Below are positions 5,948 to 5,968 of a stretch of 5,968 nt of DNA, piece by piece (within the stretch, counting starts at the first letter, position 1; each line of letters begins with the position of its first letter). This DNA is from CAYGWP01 sp964353455 (lineage in GTDB: Bacteria > Planctomycetota > Phycisphaerae > FEN-1346). A model generated the notes under the pieces. The model was not told where the DNA came from and made no database searches. It was given only the letters and a program-made list of their open reading frames with translations. The position numbers and the translations under genes were made by a program. Location: assembly GCA_964353455.1 (NCBI GenBank), contig CAYGWP010000548.1, forward strand, positions 1-5,968, in the 5' to 3' direction.

Positions 5948-5968
5948 GCCCCCGGTGTGTTCACCGGG
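5948..5968. repeat. Right REP-like hairpin of the transposase cassette (cut by the window edge)
   Basis: GCCCCCGGTG (5948-5957) is identical to the left arm at 5345-5354. It is followed by a TGTT loop and CACCGGG (5962-5968), where the window ends; the expected last three bases GGC are not visible. The loop matches the reverse complement of the left loop (TATT) at 3 of 4 bases, against 1 of 4 in direct orientation, so the two hairpins are probably inverted relative to each other, as in REP doublets. It lies 31 bases upstream of the transposase ribosome binding site. Confidence 0.8.

Larger units (their letters stand above)
5328..5968 (-). mobile_element. REP/RAYT cassette: Y1 transposase flanked by paired hairpins (right end at window edge)
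   Basis: A compact unit of about 640 bp holding one minus-strand HUH transposase gene between two hairpins with the same GCCCCCGGTG arm. The left limit is set approximately by the loss of similarity to the zinc-ribbon paralogue (5325-5331); the right limit is unresolved because the window ends inside the second hairpin. A GTAG tetranucleotide (5328-5331) lies 13 bases before the left stem, and GTTA (5341-5344) directly abuts it. REP elements and IS200/IS605-type ends typically have a tetranucleotide at a set distance from a hairpin, so either could be the transposase-recognised one; this is inference. No target duplication is expected for this transposase class. Confidence 0.7.

Noticed and set aside
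1..5968. CRISPR array or tandem-repeat system
   Set aside because: No regularly spaced direct repeats were seen; the repeats present are isolated palindromes and one gene-start duplication.

Overview
The window looks like a fragment of a high-GC genome from the Planctomycetota, perhaps a Phycisphaerae-like lineage. This is an inference. It rests on a zinc-ribbon N-terminus of the planctomycete style, its fusion to a membrane anchor and a long HEAT-repeat tail ending in an LTG...W motif, and a REP-type transposase opening with a 'TTYGTWLRGDQRGW' motif. No rRNA, tRNA or CRISPR array is visible.

Layout. (1) Minus strand, 1-1272: a 5'-complete, 3'-incomplete gene for an MnmE-family tRNA-modification GTPase, running off the left edge. 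A perfect 9-bp hairpin sits at the very edge (1-22). (2) 1273-1499: a divergent spacer between mnmE and the next gene. (3) Plus strand, 1500-4235: a 911-residue protein with a cytoplasmic zinc ribbon, one transmembrane helix, a beta-rich middle domain and a HEAT-repeat C-terminus. (4) 4241-4314: a perfect inverted repeat with 30-bp arms in the spacer. (5) Plus strand, 4375-5211: a secreted 278-residue SH3-like protein with an unrecognised C-terminal domain. (6) Plus strand, 5245-5331: a 28-codon remnant whose Shine-Dalgarno and first 23 codons copy the start of the HEAT gene. It stops after the first CxxC. (7) About 5328-5968: a compact mobile cassette made of a minus-strand REP-associated tyrosine transposase (5414-5905) between two near-identical hairpins (5345-5368 and 5948 to the right edge).

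How it fits together. The three plus-strand genes have strong Shine-Dalgarno sequences and read as one cell-envelope locus. It holds a zinc-ribbon/TM/HEAT protein, a secreted SH3-like protein, and what was probably a second zinc-ribbon membrane protein. Homology in that third gene breaks just before the left hairpin of the transposase cassette, so the simplest reading is that the cassette inserted into it. The rest of the gene may lie beyond the right edge. The most interesting points are the RAYT cassette and its apparent gene disruption, the perfect 30-bp inverted repeat, and an MnmE-like protein with substitutions at several normally invariant GTPase positions.
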